A stretch of 64,000 nucleotides of DNA, taken from contig CAAGLL010000030.1 of NCBI GenBank assembly GCA_900770725.1, positions 1 to 64,000 of the forward strand, given 5' to 3'. This document shows, in pieces, positions 45,637 to 54,924 of this stretch. Source of the stretch: an uncultured Succinivibrio sp. (GTDB taxonomy: Bacteria > Pseudomonadota > Gammaproteobacteria > Enterobacterales > Succinivibrionaceae). The stretch's first letter is position 1; the number at the start of each line of letters is the position of its first letter. Position numbers and translations under genes: made by a program. The notes under the pieces are model-generated. The model was not told the DNA's origin, did no database searches, and saw only the letters and a program-made list of their open reading frames with translations.

Positions 45637-45884
45637 CTTCAGGGCCTGTCGGCTTTGAGGCTGCCAAGCAGGATAAGCGCAGTCTGACTGCCTCGCATCA
45701 TGCCAAGGGCCGGGGTGGGCGATGGCAGCCTGGCGCGGCCTGTGACAGGCGCAGGGGGCGATATGGCTGCGTTTTAAGGAAGGGATGTCAAAGAAAGGAG
45801 GAGCCGGGAGCTTTGCCTCAAGCAAAGGTGATCTGGAGGCTGGGCCTGGAAGATTAGCAAGGCGCCGTCGGCGGGATCATGCCC

Positions 45885-46643
45885 TCAGCAGCGGACGACC
45901 TTGATGCCGCGCGCCTCGATGAGACCGGCGTCGTTGTCGGAGAGGGCCTTGTCGGTGATGAGCATGTTGACGTGGCTTGAGTCCAAGGGCGCCACCTCGA
46001 AGAGCTGGGTCTTGCCAAACTTGCTGGAGTCGGCGACCAGCACGCGCTTTGAGGACTGGCGAAGCAGCGACTCCTTGAACGCGGCCTTGTCGTTCGTAGG
46101 CGCGGTGATCCCGGACTCCAGGCTGAAGGCGTTGCAGCTTACGAAGGTGAAGTCGGGGTGGATGCGCGACATCATGTCCACGGCGAAGCCACCGATGCAC
46201 GACTGGCTCGACCAGTCGATGTCGCCGCCCGTGACCGCGACCGAGAGCTGGCGGCAGTCTGAGAGCAGGATCCCGATGTGCAGATCCGGGGTTATGACCT
46301 TGATCTGCTTGTCGCGCAGGTTGCGCGCGATCTCGATGGTGGTGGTTCCGGCATCGAGAACCACGCTGTTGCCGTCGCCGATCATGGCCGCGGCCTTGGC
46401 CCCGATGAGCTCCTTCTCGTGGTGGTGGCGGCTTGCCTTCTCAGAGGTGGTGGGCTGGGTCTGGGTGGTACGGCTCAAGGTCACGCTGCCGTGCACACGG
46501 TCCACAAGGCCCATCTGGTCGAGCATGATGAGGTCGCGCCTGATGGTGGCGGGGGAGGCCTTGGTCACTGCGACAAGCTCGGAGACTGTAACCAAGTTGT
46601 TGTTCTTTAAGAATTCGAGGATCTGCTCGTGCCGCTCATTCAT
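45885..46643 (-). CDS. DeoR-family transcriptional regulator
   Basis: A 252-residue DeoR-type regulator: N-terminal helix-turn-helix (VSELVAVTKASPATIRRDLIML) and a sensor domain with LDAGTTTIEIA and VADSSKFGK. It is convergent with the acid-sugar operon and ends about 330 bp from tctC, so it is a good candidate for controlling that operon with a phosphorylated intermediate as signal. An AT-rich promoter region lies upstream of its start. Confidence 0.88.
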   Translation of the reverse strand: MNERHEQILEFLKNNNLVTVSELVAVTKASPATIRRDLIMLDQMGLVDRVHGSVTLSRTTQTQPTTSEKASRHHHEKELIGAKAAAMIGDGNSVVLDAGTTTIEIARNLRDKQIKVITPDLHIGILLSDCRQLSVAVTGGDIDWSSQSCIGGFAVDMMSRIHPDFTFVSCNAFSLESGITAPTNDKAAFKESLLRQSSKRVLVADSSKFGKTQLFEVAPLDSSHVNMLITDKALSDNDAGLIEARGIKVVRC

Positions 46644-47143
46644 CGTTTTGCCTGCCGTAAAATGGAAAGATGCTTTTCAATCATCATTCAATCATGGTTT
46701 GCTTAAGCAACTAAGAGAAAAAAACTATTGCTCTTGCATGGTGCTGTTCAGCGACTTATAAAACTATCTTGCTACAGTTTAACAGATTTTTTGCAGAGAT
46801 GGCACCGAGCAATTGATTGTGCCCTGGAAATTGGGAGCGCCATCAAGCCTTGGGATATTTGAATGATTGCGCTCATCACCATGACTGTTTTTTCTCAAAG
46901 TTCGCATCATTGACAGTCAAAGGAGGAGCGCTTGCCTCAGCAGGGCTTGCATGGATGATCCGGTCGCAGGGCCGCTTAGCTTGGGATGGACGTGAAAAAG
47001 GCAGGCTTCAATGGCCTTGATGGCCTGAAAATGCCGCTTGCGCGCAGATAAGGCCAGTCACGCAGCAGAGGCGCCGGAGCTGTGAGGGCAAAGACAGGGA
47101 CAGCTTGCTGTGCTGCCCCTTTGTGTTCTGCTGCAGGAATGGA
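46644..47143. other. Intergenic region between the DeoR gene and the lsr-linked cupin gene
   Basis: No gene is supported in these 500 bases. The first 160 bases are AT-rich and should hold the DeoR promoter. Near the cupin stop, a region around 47097-47127 (with ACAGC TT GCTGT) could end the minus-strand transcript, but the fold is weak. Confidence 0.4.
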
Positions 47144-47503
47144 TCAGTCTGGAGTGTACTTGTAGTCCTTGACCTCGACCTTGTCCTGCTGCTGGTAGGG
47201 CCCGAGCGTTGAGATCATGACGATCTTCTTGTCGTAGTTATTGATGCAGTAATGGACTTCCTTGGGCTCGATGTGGATGAAATCGCCCTTTTCCATGTGG
47301 TTCACCTTGCCGTCCACCACGATGTCGATCTTCCCCTCGATGATATAGAAGTTCTCCTCCATGATGTTGTGGTAGTGGGCCGGGAAATCCTGACCGGGCT
47401 GGAACTGCACCACCGCGAAGTTGAGCCTCGGCCCCTTCATGAGGTACTTGGGGCCTGAATCGCCGAAGCGGAATTCCCTTTCCTTGTCGTTTAGCTTGAA
47501 CAT
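47144..47503 (-). CDS. Small cupin-domain protein linked to lsrK
   Basis: A 119-residue single-domain cupin. The metal motif is in FPAHYHNIMEENFYIIEG (His, His, Glu) with the second-motif His near EPKEVHYCINN. It lies 41 bp after lsrK on the same strand. Enterobacterial lsr operons carry LsrG, which isomerises phospho-AI-2 and belongs to another (ABM) fold; no LsrG is seen here, so this cupin could replace it. That is inference from position. The start at 47503 was chosen because the domain begins there; an in-frame ATG at 47548 overlaps the lsrK stop. Confidence 0.7.
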   Translation of the reverse strand: MFKLNDKEREFRFGDSGPKYLMKGPRLNFAVVQFQPGQDFPAHYHNIMEENFYIIEGKIDIVVDGKVNHMEKGDFIHIEPKEVHYCINNYDKKIVMISTLGPYQQQDKVEVKDYKYTPD

Positions 47504-47544
47504 AGTCGCTTTAACTCCATATTTCCTTTTTATTGTTTTCCAAG

Positions 47545-49134
47545 TCATGCCAGGCCCGGGGCTGCCCACATGTGGCGGGTGATCCCCTGATCGGCAAGCG
47601 CAAGCTCGGCCTTGTAGAACTTCCGCCAATTCGAGTAGATCCCAAGGTAGAGCTCATGGTTCTTGGGATCGGGCTTGAAGACGCGGTCGGTCTTGACCAG
47701 CCTTGAGGCGGCGCCCTGCAGATCGTCGAAGATCCCGATCCCGTAGCCTGCCATGATCGCAGCGCCCAAGGCGGTGGCTTCCTTGACCACCGGGACCCTG
47801 ACCTCGACTCCGAGCGTGTCGCAGAGGATCTGGGTCCACAGCGGGGACTTCGAGGCGCCGCCGCCGAAGACTACGACGTCGGGCAGGCAGCCCGTGCTCT
47901 CCTTGACGATCTCCATGTGGCCGAGCGTCACCAGGGCGGTGTTCTCGAGGATCGCGCGGTAGAAGGTGTAGCGGTTGTACTTCTCGGGATCGAAGTCGAA
48001 GTTCGCGAAGGTCGGCGACGCATGCTTCCATGACGTGAAGTTCATGACGTCGGAGAAGGCGCACAACATGCCGTAGGAGCCTGCGGGGATCTTCGAGGCT
48101 TGCTCGTTCATGAGATCGTAGGGATCGCGCCCCAGCTTCTTCCCCAGCTCCTTTTCATGCTGGCAGAACGCCTCGCGGTACCAGCGCATGATCATGCCGG
48201 GCTTGAAGGCGAGGGCCTCGAACTGCCACATGCCGGGAATGCAGTGGCAGTTGACCCTCACGCGGCCGCGGCTGTCGGTCTTGGGCTGCGGGGTATTGTA
48301 CTCGTACTGCCAGAAGCTTCCGCCGAACACTGCGGCCTCGTCCGCCCCGGCAACGCCCACGCCCAGCGTGCCAAGCTGCGCGTCGCCGCCGCCTGCGACC
48401 ACTGGGGTGCCCTGGGCAAGCGAGCTGTCGGCGGCGCCCTTGGCGCTCACCGGCGCCACCACGCTGCCGCACTCGATGGCCTCGGGGAAGATGTCGGTGC
48501 GCACGCCGCACGCGCGGGCGATCTCAGGATCGAAGTTCCTCGTGGTCAGATCCATGAGCCCGGAGGTCGAGCCGTTCGAGGGCTCGACCTTGAGCACTCC
48601 GGTGAGCTTCAAGATGAGCCAGTCGTTGAACATGCCGACGTAGCGGCACTTGCTGTAGGTCTCAGGCAGGTGCTTCTTGACCCACAGGAGCCTTGGCAGG
48701 GCGTCGAGGGCGAAGGTCTGGCCTGACTTGTGGTAGAGCTTGAGCTCGAGGTCGCGGTCGCCTTTGACGAGTTCGGCGACCTCGCCGGTGGAGCGGGCGT
48801 CGACGTTGGCGCAGGCCCAGATCTCGTTGAGATCGTCATCGTAGAGGACTATGCCCTCGCGCATGCAGGTGGTCGAGACTGCCTTGATGTCAGATGGCGC
48901 AAGGCGCGACTGCGCCAGGGCCTCGCGGATGCACTTGCAGGCGAGATCCCAGTTAGTCTTCCAGTCGAAGTCCATCGATCCCGGGTAGCGCGGATCCTCG
49001 CGGTGGAACCACTCGTGCTGGCCCTCGGCGATTTGATTGCCTTCCGTGTCGAAGATCACGGCGCGCACCGAACCTGTGCCGGCGTCTATAGCCATCAGAT
49101 ATTGCTTGTCTTTCATGCCTGATAAAACCCCCAT
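47545..49134 (-). CDS. lsrK: Autoinducer-2 kinase LsrK
   Basis: A 529-residue FGGY-family kinase that phosphorylates imported AI-2 (open-chain DPD). It aligns along its whole length with E. coli LsrK as remembered: YLMAIDAGTGSVRAVIFD near the start, ACANVDARST, a VVAGGGDAQLGTLGVG motif with the catalytic Asp, and the same C-terminal MWAAPGL ending. ATG 49134 overlaps the lsrR stop (TGATG) and gives an N-terminus of E. coli length. The next internal ATG is at 49116. Coupled to lsrR and followed by the cupin gene. Confidence 0.93.
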   Translation of the reverse strand: MGVLSGMKDKQYLMAIDAGTGSVRAVIFDTEGNQIAEGQHEWFHREDPRYPGSMDFDWKTNWDLACKCIREALAQSRLAPSDIKAVSTTCMREGIVLYDDDLNEIWACANVDARSTGEVAELVKGDRDLELKLYHKSGQTFALDALPRLLWVKKHLPETYSKCRYVGMFNDWLILKLTGVLKVEPSNGSTSGLMDLTTRNFDPEIARACGVRTDIFPEAIECGSVVAPVSAKGAADSSLAQGTPVVAGGGDAQLGTLGVGVAGADEAAVFGGSFWQYEYNTPQPKTDSRGRVRVNCHCIPGMWQFEALAFKPGMIMRWYREAFCQHEKELGKKLGRDPYDLMNEQASKIPAGSYGMLCAFSDVMNFTSWKHASPTFANFDFDPEKYNRYTFYRAILENTALVTLGHMEIVKESTGCLPDVVVFGGGASKSPLWTQILCDTLGVEVRVPVVKEATALGAAIMAGYGIGIFDDLQGAASRLVKTDRVFKPDPKNHELYLGIYSNWRKFYKAELALADQGITRHMWAAPGLA

Positions 49135-50051
49135 CACTGGTTCTTGAGGAGGCTGCGCGCGGTGCTCTCGTCCGTGACCAGGATCCTGGCCAGGCGGGCG
49201 TTGATCGCAGAACGCATGACAGCCTCCTTTTCCGCGCCGCCTGCAACCATGATGGTTCCGGGCAGCTCCTTCAATGTGTCAAGCCCCGTGGTCACCATGA
49301 GGCTGTCGTTCTCTTCATCAACGATCCTGCCGTTGCGGTCGATGAAATGCCCGAGGATGTCGCCTACGGCTCCCTTCTGCCTCAGGTATACGAAATCGCG
49401 CTTTTCAAACAGCCCCTGCGTTATGAGCGTGGCGTCCTCGCCCAGGCCGCCGACGCTGAAGAGCGACATCGTGGCGGTCTTTATCATCTTTGAGATCCAC
49501 ATGACGTCGTGCTGGCGCAGCATCGCGTCGCGCAGCGGCTTGTCAGAAAGGATGAGCGGCGAGGGGCAGAGGTAGAGCTTGAGCCTGAAGATCTCGGAGA
49601 GGGTGTTGGGCAGGTAGTTGTTCACGCCGCCGGTGAGCGAAATGGCCGTGACGGCCGACTCGACGCTCGAGGCCAGGTAGTTGACCGCAAGCGAGAGCGT
49701 CCTGCCATAGCCGATGTTGATCACGCTGCCGCGTGAGATCCGCTCGTTCACGTAGGCGGTGGCCGCCTTGGCAAGCACGGAGGGCAGGCTTTTCTGGTCG
49801 GCAGGCGACGGGATCACGTAGGCGTCCTCGAGCGGGTAGGCCTTCACGAGGGCGGACTCGACCTCGCTTAGCGCATTGTCGAGCCTGTTGATGTGGAAGC
49901 TGACCACGCCGCGGGAGCGCCCTTCGTCAAGCAGCTTGATGACGCGGATCCTGCTCAATCCGAGCAGCGAGGCGATCTCCTGCTGAGTCAGCCCCTCGCA
50001 GTAGTAGTGCCAGCAGATTTTCTCGATGAGCCGAAGATCCGATGATGCCAT
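49134..50051 (-). CDS. lsrR: LsrR-type (SorC/DeoR) regulator
   Basis: A 305-residue SorC-family regulator. The helix-turn-helix LTQQEIASLLGLSRIRVIKLL lies near residues 20-45; the C-terminal effector domain has ISLTGGVNNY, RQKGAVGDILGHFID and VAGGAEKEA, all close to LsrR. In E. coli LsrR represses lsr until phospho-AI-2 binds. Here it is divergent from lsrACDBF and co-transcribed with lsrK, as in E. coli. Confidence 0.9.
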   Translation of the reverse strand: MASSDLRLIEKICWHYYCEGLTQQEIASLLGLSRIRVIKLLDEGRSRGVVSFHINRLDNALSEVESALVKAYPLEDAYVIPSPADQKSLPSVLAKAATAYVNERISRGSVINIGYGRTLSLAVNYLASSVESAVTAISLTGGVNNYLPNTLSEIFRLKLYLCPSPLILSDKPLRDAMLRQHDVMWISKMIKTATMSLFSVGGLGEDATLITQGLFEKRDFVYLRQKGAVGDILGHFIDRNGRIVDEENDSLMVTTGLDTLKELPGTIMVAGGAEKEAVMRSAINARLARILVTDESTARSLLKNQ

Positions 50052-50279
50052 TGATTGACCCTGTAAAAAGTAGCAAATCCAGTTTTAGATACAAATGTTC
50101 CTGCCTTTTACTTTTATGAAAGTATAGGTGGAATTTCGGGAATATTATTGGCTAATTTGCGGTGTGGATCAAATTATTGTGAGGTAAAGTTGGCCGTTTT
50201 TTTCTATGCTGTAATCAGACAAAGGCCGGTTGAGTGACTTTTGTTTAAAGACCATTAAATTGTAAATAAGGACTGGTCA
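50052..50279. promoter_or_regulatory. Divergent lsrR/lsrA promoter region
   Basis: AT-rich 228-bp region between lsrR and lsrA. TACTTT (50109-50114) and AAAGTA (50119-50124) form a perfect inverted repeat around TATG, a candidate LsrR site; related AAAGTA/ACTTTT words recur near both starts. Confidence 0.5.
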
Positions 50280-51797
50280 ATGGCTGAAGAAGATTTGTTG
50301 CTTGAGGCGCGCGATGTCGTCAAGAGCTTTGGCCTCAACCTCGTGCTCAAGGGCGTGACGCTCACGGTGCGCAAGGGCGAGGTGTTGTCGCTCATTGGCG
50401 GCAATGGAGCAGGCAAGTCGACTTTGATGAAGATCGTCATGGGGATTTACACCGCCGACAAGGGCAGCCTCAGCATCTGCGGACAGAGGCTCGAGGGCGC
50501 GATAACCCCGTCTAGGGCGATGAAGGCCGGCGTCTACATGGTTCCGCAGGAGCCGATGATTTTCCCGCACATGACGGTCTCCGACAACGTCCTGATGGGC
50601 TTCCGCGGAAACAAGGCTGAGCTCAGGAAGCGCCTTTCCGAGGTCTACAAGGAGATCGGCTGCACCATCGACCTGTCGCGCCTTGGCATGACGCTCTCGA
50701 TAGCCGAGCAGCAGATGGTCGAGCTCTTGCGCGGGCTCATGAGGCAGAGCAGGGTCCTGATCCTCGATGAGCCGACCTCATCGCTCACCTTCGACGAGGT
50801 GCAGACGCTCTTCAAGATCATCCGCGACCTCAAGTCCAAGGGGATCGGCATCATCTACATCACCCACCGCATGGCCGAGGTGTTCGAGATCTCAGACACC
50901 ATCGGGATCATGGCCGATGGCAGGATCACGTTGAACGGCCCGGTTTCCGATTTCACGCGCGAGATGCTGGTCAACGCGCTGCTGCCTGAGACCAAGAAGA
51001 AGGAGGCCCGCGAGCGCACCCCGATCGAGAAGAAGATCCGCAAGGCGATGCCGCTCATCGAGTTCGACCATTTCTCAGGCTATGGCTTCAAGGACATCAG
51101 CTTCAAGGTCTTAGAAGGCGAGATCGTCGGCATCGCCGGCGTGGTCGGGGCCGGGCGCACGGAGTTCGCCACCGCGGTGTTCGGGCGCGAGAAGCCGCTG
51201 GGGGGCAGGGTGCTCCTGGACGGGACCGACATCACCGGCCTGCCCACCAAGGAAGTCATACGCCTTGGGATCAACTACGTTCCTGAGGACCGCCACCTAA
51301 ACGGACTGTTCGGGATCTCGCCCGTGGCCTCGAACATCACCTCGGCCTTGCTCAACTCGAAGCTCACCGGCAAGGGCGGCTTCCTGGATCAGGCCTCAGA
51401 GAACAGCATCGCCGACCGCTATATCGAGGACTTCCGCATCAAGGTGACCTCGAGGTTCCAGGAGGCGGGATCGCTCTCAGGCGGCAACCAGCAGAAGGTC
51501 GTGCTGGCGCGTGCGCTCGCGACGATGCCGAAGGTAGTGATCTTGGATGAGCCGACCCGCGGCATCGACGCGGCAGCGCGCGGCGACGTCTACGGGATCA
51601 TCTACAAGCTGCGCGAGCAGGGCATCGCGGTGATCCTCATTTCGTCTGACATCGATGAAATCATCGAGCTCTCCGACAGGGCGGTGGTGTTCTGCCAAGG
51701 CAGGATCAGCGCCCAGTTCCCGCGCTCGAAGATCAATCAGGAGAACCTGACCGCGGCCTCGTTCGGCGTCTACAAGGAGGACAACCATGCTGCTTAA
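50280..51797 (+). CDS. lsrA: AI-2 ABC transporter ATPase LsrA
   Basis: A 505-residue duplicated sugar-type ATPase. Domain 1: Walker A GGNGAGKST, a Walker B LILDEPTSSL. Domain 2: degenerate GVVGAGRTE, signature LSGGNQQKV, LDEPTRGID. The linker and length match LsrA rather than the MmsA at 1.7-3.3 kb. AAGGACT precedes the start, and it overlaps lsrC by 11 bp. It powers AI-2 import. Confidence 0.9.
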   Translation: MAEEDLLLEARDVVKSFGLNLVLKGVTLTVRKGEVLSLIGGNGAGKSTLMKIVMGIYTADKGSLSICGQRLEGAITPSRAMKAGVYMVPQEPMIFPHMTVSDNVLMGFRGNKAELRKRLSEVYKEIGCTIDLSRLGMTLSIAEQQMVELLRGLMRQSRVLILDEPTSSLTFDEVQTLFKIIRDLKSKGIGIIYITHRMAEVFEISDTIGIMADGRITLNGPVSDFTREMLVNALLPETKKKEARERTPIEKKIRKAMPLIEFDHFSGYGFKDISFKVLEGEIVGIAGVVGAGRTEFATAVFGREKPLGGRVLLDGTDITGLPTKEVIRLGINYVPEDRHLNGLFGISPVASNITSALLNSKLTGKGGFLDQASENSIADRYIEDFRIKVTSRFQEAGSLSGGNQQKVVLARALATMPKVVILDEPTRGIDAAARGDVYGIIYKLREQGIAVILISSDIDEIIELSDRAVVFCQGRISAQFPRSKINQENLTAASFGVYKEDNHAA

Positions 51798-52785
51798 GCT
51801 GCTGCGCCGTTATGAGTTGAAGGCGCTGGCCTTCCTTCTGGGGATGTTCGTCATCGTGACGGCCGTCAACCCCTCGTTCATGTCAGCCGAATCGCTGACC
51901 AACTGCTTCAACGACTCCGTCGTGTTCACGCTGCTGGCCGTAGGCGCGGGCTTCGTGATCCTCACCGGCGAGATCGACGTCTCGGTAGGCTCGGTGCTAG
52001 GCATCAGCTCGGCGGTTGCGGCCACCTGCCTGCGCGACGGCGGCTCGCTGCCCACGGCAGTGTGCCTGGCGCTTTTGATCGGGGCTTTCGTAGGCCTGGT
52101 CAACGGCATCGGCGTCGCGGTGCTCAAGATCCCCTCGCTCATCTTCACGCTGGGCACTTATGGCGTGGCGCGCGGCGCGGTGTACGTCTACACGGGCGGC
52201 GCCTGGGTTGAGAACCTGCCTGCCTGGTTCACCGGCGCCTCCCACAGCTATATCGCAGGCTACCTGACATGGTTCTACGCCGGAGTGGTGCTGCTGGTCG
52301 TAATCGCCCAGATCCTCATCTCCTGCACCCACAAGGGCCGCAACTTCATAGCCGTGGGCGACAACATCAACGGCGCCAGGCTCGTGGGCATCAACCCCAC
52401 CCAGACGAAGATCTGGGCCTTCGTGCTCTCCGGGGTGTTCGCCTCGCTGGCCGGCATACTGTTCACCTCGCGCATCGGGTTCATCACCCCGATGTCCGGC
52501 AACTCCTATGAGATGAAGGCCATCGCCGCCTGCGTGCTCGGAGGGATCTCGCTTTCAGGCGGCCTCGGCACGCTCGTAGGCGCGGCCATAGGCGCAGTCA
52601 TCATGACCTCGATCACCAGGATCCTGGTCTTCCTGGGCCTCTCCTCGAATTACGACAACACGATCACCGGCATCATCCTCATCGTGATCGTGGTCGTGAA
52701 CACGGTCATTCAGGATCGCGCGATCCTGAACAGCCACCGCGAGATCAGCTTGAAGCGCATTGCCAAGGAGGCATTCAAGGAATGA
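51787..52785 (+). CDS. lsrC: AI-2 ABC transporter permease LsrC
   Basis: A 332-residue ribose/AI-2-type permease with about 10 helices; the family region LTGEIDVSVGSVLG and GISLSGGLGTLVGAAIG are present. AAGGAGG precedes ATG 51787 inside the end of lsrA, and the stop overlaps lsrD by 4 bp. Confidence 0.9.
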   Translation: MLLKLLRRYELKALAFLLGMFVIVTAVNPSFMSAESLTNCFNDSVVFTLLAVGAGFVILTGEIDVSVGSVLGISSAVAATCLRDGGSLPTAVCLALLIGAFVGLVNGIGVAVLKIPSLIFTLGTYGVARGAVYVYTGGAWVENLPAWFTGASHSYIAGYLTWFYAGVVLLVVIAQILISCTHKGRNFIAVGDNINGARLVGINPTQTKIWAFVLSGVFASLAGILFTSRIGFITPMSGNSYEMKAIAACVLGGISLSGGLGTLVGAAIGAVIMTSITRILVFLGLSSNYDNTITGIILIVIVVVNTVIQDRAILNSHREISLKRIAKEAFKE

Positions 52786-53771
52786 AACGCTGGGAACTTG
52801 CTCTGCTGGTGGTGCTGGTGGCGGAAATAGCCATCTTCGCGACGGCCAATCCGAAATTCCTGATGCCGCGCGTGATCTTCGGATCGATCAACGACATCAT
52901 CCCGATCTGCATCATCTCGCTGTTCGTAACCATGGTGATGATCACCGCCGGCATCGACATCCAGGCCGGCGCCGTGGTCGGGCTCGCCTCCATAGTGCTG
53001 GGCGTGAGCTGGCAGGATCTGGGCCTCAACATCTGGGTGGCCGCGCTCTTCGCCATCGTCGTGGCCGCGTTAGTCGGCTTGCTGACAGGGTACATAGTCG
53101 CCTACTTCAAGGTCCAGCCGATGGTGGTGACGCTGGGCGGCAGCTTCCTGTACGCAGGATTGGCGCTGCTTGTGTCGACGCTCTCATCGACGGAGAGCTA
53201 CAAGGGCATCAGCGGCTTCCCCGACTCGTTCACCAGCTTCGCCTCATACCGCATCGGCGGCGTGCTTCCTGTGCAGGTGGTCGTGTTCCTGGTCATGGCG
53301 GTGTTCGCCTACGTGCTGCTGCACCGCACGAAGTACGGCCGCAAGATCTTCCTCATCGGCATCAACCAGAACGCCGCCGAGTACGCCGGCATCAACACGA
53401 AGTTCATCATCATGACGACCTACGTGCTCTCCTCGATTTCCGCAGCCGTCGCCGGCATCGTGCTCACCTCGTACCTGGGCACCGCCAAGTCCGATCTCGG
53501 CGCCTCGCTCACGCTGCCCATCATCACGGCAGTTGTGCTGGGCGGCACGCTGATGACAGGCGGCAAGGGCTCGATCATCGGCACGGCCCTGGCGGCTGTC
53601 ATCATAGGCGAGCTCAAGTTCGGCCTGCCGTTGTGCTTCCGCGTGAACATGCAGTACCTCGACATCCCGGTAGGCGTGCTGCTGCTCGTGGTGGTCTCGG
53701 CGAGGGCCGTAGCCTCGCGCCCCGGATTCCAAGTCCTTGTGCACAAGCTCAAGAGTCATGGAAGAAACTGA
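52782..53771 (+). CDS. lsrD: AI-2 ABC transporter permease LsrD
   Basis: A 329-residue second permease paralogous to LsrC, with ITAGIDIQAGAVVGL and VLGGTLMTGGKGSIIG. The two permeases form the heterodimeric channel for AI-2. Only 51 bp separate it from lsrB. Confidence 0.9.
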   Translation: MKRWELALLVVLVAEIAIFATANPKFLMPRVIFGSINDIIPICIISLFVTMVMITAGIDIQAGAVVGLASIVLGVSWQDLGLNIWVAALFAIVVAALVGLLTGYIVAYFKVQPMVVTLGGSFLYAGLALLVSTLSSTESYKGISGFPDSFTSFASYRIGGVLPVQVVVFLVMAVFAYVLLHRTKYGRKIFLIGINQNAAEYAGINTKFIIMTTYVLSSISAAVAGIVLTSYLGTAKSDLGASLTLPIITAVVLGGTLMTGGKGSIIGTALAAVIIGELKFGLPLCFRVNMQYLDIPVGVLLLVVVSARAVASRPGFQVLVHKLKSHGRN

Positions 53772-53822
53772 AAATAAAACAACTAACTACTTTTACCAAT
53801 CGCTTTCATAGGAGTATCAGAT

Positions 53823-54899
53823 ATGAAATGCAATAAGTTCATCAAAGCGCTCATGCTGGCGTCTTTCGCCTCGGCTATCGCCGCATCGACCGCCTTTGCC
53901 GCCGACTCGGTTGAAGGCAAGACTGTCGCTTTCATCCCCAAGCTCACCGGCAATGCCTTCTTCGAGTCGGCAAACGCCGGTGCGCAGGCCTACTCAAAGA
54001 AGGTCGGCTACACCGTCGAGTACATGGGCTCGCCCAACGCCTCGGTCGCCGATGAGGTGAACGTCATCAACCAGGCCGTGGCGCGCGGCGTCGATGCGAT
54101 CTGCATCTCCTCAGTTGACGCCAGCGGCCTGAACAAGGCCCTCGACAGCGCCCAGAAGGACGGCGTCACCGTCGTGACCTGGGACTCCGATGTCGGCGAC
54201 ACCTCGAGGACCCTCATGGTCTCGCAGGGCACCCCGGACATCTTGGGCAAGATGCTGGTCGACATGGGCGTCGACGCGCTGCAGAAGCGCGGCGTCGATC
54301 CGAAGACCAAGGCCGTCAAGTACTGCTGGCACTACTCGCAGGCCACGGTCGCCGATCAGAACTCCTGGCAGCGCGAGGGCGCCAAGTACATCAAGGAGCA
54401 TTACCCCAACTGGGTGAACGTCGCCCCTGACAACTACTACTCCGAGCAGGATGCCGAGAAAGCCGTCTCCATCGGCGCCTCGATCCTCGAGGCCCATCCG
54501 GACATCGACCTCATCATCTGCAACGACTCGACCGCTCTGCCTGGCCAGCTGACCGCCGCGCAGAACAAGAAACTCGACAAGAGCAAGATCACCATCACCG
54601 GCTTCGCCTCGCCGATGTCCATCAAGAACTTCGCGCACAGCGACATCATCGAGGAGTGGGGCCTGTGGGACTGCGGCCTGCAGGGTGCCATCGGCACCTT
54701 TCTGGGCGCATACCTTGCCGCCGGCAACAAGGTCAAGGTCGGCGATGAGATCGACCTCCCTGAGATCGGCAAGCTCAAGGTTCTTCCTAACGACTCGCTC
54801 GTGCCCGGCGCCAAGACCGCTGCTGAGAACAACGGCGTAGTGCTGCTCCCTGAGCGCCTGGTCTTCACCAAGGCCAACGTCGACAAGTACAACTTCTGA
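53823..54899 (+). CDS. lsrB: LsrB-like AI-2-binding protein
   Basis: A 358-residue periplasmic receptor with a Sec signal of about 26 residues ending AFAA. It aligns end to end with E. coli LsrB, including the C-terminal LLPERLVFTKANVDKY. Of the six ligand contacts defined for Salmonella LsrB, Lys (FIPK40), Asp (in TWDSD, about 121), Asp178 and Gln179 (ADQN) are conserved. The Pro and Ala of the APDA segment are replaced by Asn234 and Ser236 (CNDS). Ligand specificity may therefore be altered. AGGAGT precedes ATG 53823. Confidence 0.88.
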   Translation: MKCNKFIKALMLASFASAIAASTAFAADSVEGKTVAFIPKLTGNAFFESANAGAQAYSKKVGYTVEYMGSPNASVADEVNVINQAVARGVDAICISSVDASGLNKALDSAQKDGVTVVTWDSDVGDTSRTLMVSQGTPDILGKMLVDMGVDALQKRGVDPKTKAVKYCWHYSQATVADQNSWQREGAKYIKEHYPNWVNVAPDNYYSEQDAEKAVSIGASILEAHPDIDLIICNDSTALPGQLTAAQNKKLDKSKITITGFASPMSIKNFAHSDIIEEWGLWDCGLQGAIGTFLGAYLAAGNKVKVGDEIDLPEIGKLKVLPNDSLVPGAKTAAENNGVVLLPERLVFTKANVDKYNF

Positions 54900-54924
54900 T
54901 TTTTGGATTCACATCCGTCACCAC

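Noticed and set aside
46817..47020. 67-codon frame between the DeoR and cupin genes
   Set aside because: No ribosome site, no domain, and starts inside AT-rich promoter DNA.
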